From contig JARIET010000191.1 of the NCBI GenBank assembly GCA_031127185.1, forward strand, positions 1 through 5,710: a stretch of 5,710 nucleotides of DNA, in the 5' to 3' direction. The position numbers and the translations under genes are program-made. This document shows positions 4,904 to 5,710 of this stretch, piece by piece (within the stretch, counting starts at the first letter, position 1; each line of letters starts with the position of its first letter). Source of the stretch: Gemmatimonadota bacterium. GTDB lineage: Bacteria; Gemmatimonadota; Gemmatimonadetes; Gemmatimonadales; Gemmatimonadaceae. The notes below the pieces were generated by a model that ran no database searches, was not told where the DNA came from, and worked only from the letters and a program-made list of their open reading frames with translations.

Positions 4904-5710
4904 CTAGTGCACCTTCTTCCAGCGGGTCCCGGACGGGGAGTCCTCAATAGCTATCCCCTTCTCCTCCAACACCTTCCGGATGCGGTCGGCTTCGCCAAAA
5001 TCACGCCGCCCACGGGCTGCGGTGCGTTCAGCCAGCTGCCCCGACACCCATGTGCCGAGTTCCGAGTCATCGTTTCCGCGGTCGGGCACAAGATCTAGCA
5101 CCGCATCGACCTGACGAAATGCGTCGCGGGCACGGGCCAACGCGTGGGGGTCCGTCCCCTTCGCGTCCAGCGCGCGATGGGCCGCATTGATGAACTCGAA
5201 CAACGCGCCCAGGGCGCGCGGGGCGTTGAGATCGTCGCCAAACGCCGCGGTCGCTTCCACCACCAGCGTATCCGCGGCCTCAGCCAGCGCGGCATTGCCA
5301 GCGCGCTCGCGACCGAGCCGATCGGCAAAATCACCCACCCGCCGCACGGCCTCTGTGCTCGCCTCAAGTGCCGCACCCGACAGGTTGAGTTGCTTGCGAT
5401 AGTGCGTCGAAAACACAAAATGCCGGAGTGCCGCGGCACTTACCCCTTCGGACTTGAGGTCGGCCACCGTGCTCACATTACCGACGCGCTTGGCCATCTT
5501 GGCGCCGTCGGTCAGCAGGAACTCGCCGTGGCACCAGAAGTGCGCGAACGGTTTTCCCGTCGCTGCCTCACTCTGCGCGATCTCGTCCTCGTGGTGGGGG
5601 AACATCAGGTCCACGCCACCGGCGTGGATGTCGAGGGTCTCGCCGAGGAGTGACATGGCCATCGCAGAGCACTCCAGATGCCAGCCCGGACGGCCGCGGC
5701 CCCAGGGTGA
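4904..5710 (-). CDS. cysS: Cysteinyl-tRNA synthetase, C-terminal part (5' end beyond window)
   Basis: CysRS is a class I synthetase that charges tRNA-Cys with cysteine using ATP. The last 268 residues are present; the reading frame is open to the window edge, so any internal ATG is not the true start. The fragment opens with WGRGRPGWHLECSAM. The zinc ligands are kept: the Cys of ECSAM and the His and Glu of FPHHEDE, at the spacing of E. coli C209, H234 and E238. The ATP-binding KMSKS signature reads KMAKR, at the position matching E. coli residues 266-270. A helical DALR-type tRNA-binding domain follows (HYRKQLN onward), and the end SPSGTRWKK is typical. The gene lies upstream of the tRNA cluster on the same strand, 163 bases away. 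Confidence 0.97.
   Translation of the reverse strand, partial: SPWGRGRPGWHLECSAMAMSLLGETLDIHAGGVDLMFPHHEDEIAQSEAATGKPFAHFWCHGEFLLTDGAKMAKRVGNVSTVADLKSEGVSAAALRHFVFSTHYRKQLNLSGAALEASTEAVRRVGDFADRLGRERAGNAALAEAADTLVVEATAAFGDDLNAPRALGALFEFINAAHRALDAKGTDPHALARARDAFRQVDAVLDLVPDRGNDDSELGTWVSGQLAERTAARGRRDFGEADRIRKVLEEKGIAIEDSPSGTRWKKVH

Noticed and set aside
1..5710. A previously undescribed gene system in the window
   Set aside because: All coding space is filled by universal housekeeping genes with normal lengths and motifs. No unknown gene, integrase, transposase or repeat-spacer array was seen; only spacer-scale features are unexplained.

Overview
The window is a segment of a conserved bacterial translation and transcription locus, read entirely on the minus strand. 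In the direction of transcription (right to left) it runs: 3' part of cysS, a candidate promoter, four tRNA genes (Thr-TGT, Tyr-GTA, Gly-TCC, Thr-GGT), rpmG (L33), secE, nusG, rplK (L11), rplA (L1), rplJ (L10), rplL (L7/L12) and the 5' third or less of rpoB, which leaves the window at position 1. Every gene is a recognisable universal bacterial family. The DNA is GC-rich. The protein sequences and the heptamer-rich spacer would suit Gemmatimonadota or a similar GC-rich lineage, but that assignment is from memory of family sequences and is tentative.

Region by region: 4904-5710 holds the C-terminal 268 residues of cysteinyl-tRNA synthetase. 4741-4903 is a 163-base spacer with overlapping hairpins after cysS and a -35/-10 pair (4800-4828) pointing into the tRNAs. 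4249-4740 holds the four tRNAs with spacers of 57-70 bases. 4168-4248 is a short spacer where many bacteria carry tuf; no tuf is present. 3242-4167 is rpmG-secE-nusG, tightly coupled (stop abutting start, then a 4-base overlap). 3058-3241 is a 184-base spacer with an inverted array of 7-base units and, nearer rplK, a stem with an asymmetric loop that could be the L1 autoregulatory site. 1427-3057 is rplK-rplA-rplJ, nearly gapless. 1359-1426 carries two hairpins with complementary loops before rplL. 756-971 is a 216-base spacer with two strong hairpins before rpoB.

How it works together: CysRS and the tRNAs supply aminoacylation and decoding. L33, L11, L1, L10 and L12 are large-subunit proteins, with L11, L10 and L12 building the factor-binding stalk. 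SecE is the essential small subunit of the SecYEG translocon. NusG couples RNA polymerase to elongation control and the ribosome. RpoB is the polymerase beta subunit.

I found no new enzyme system, mobile element, CRISPR array or accessory island. The points worth a second look are in the spacers: the heptamer array, a motif recurring in three spacers, the paired hairpins before rplL and rpoB, the absence of tuf, tRNA-Trp and an L10 leader from their usual places, and a KMAKR variant of the CysRS KMSKS signature.
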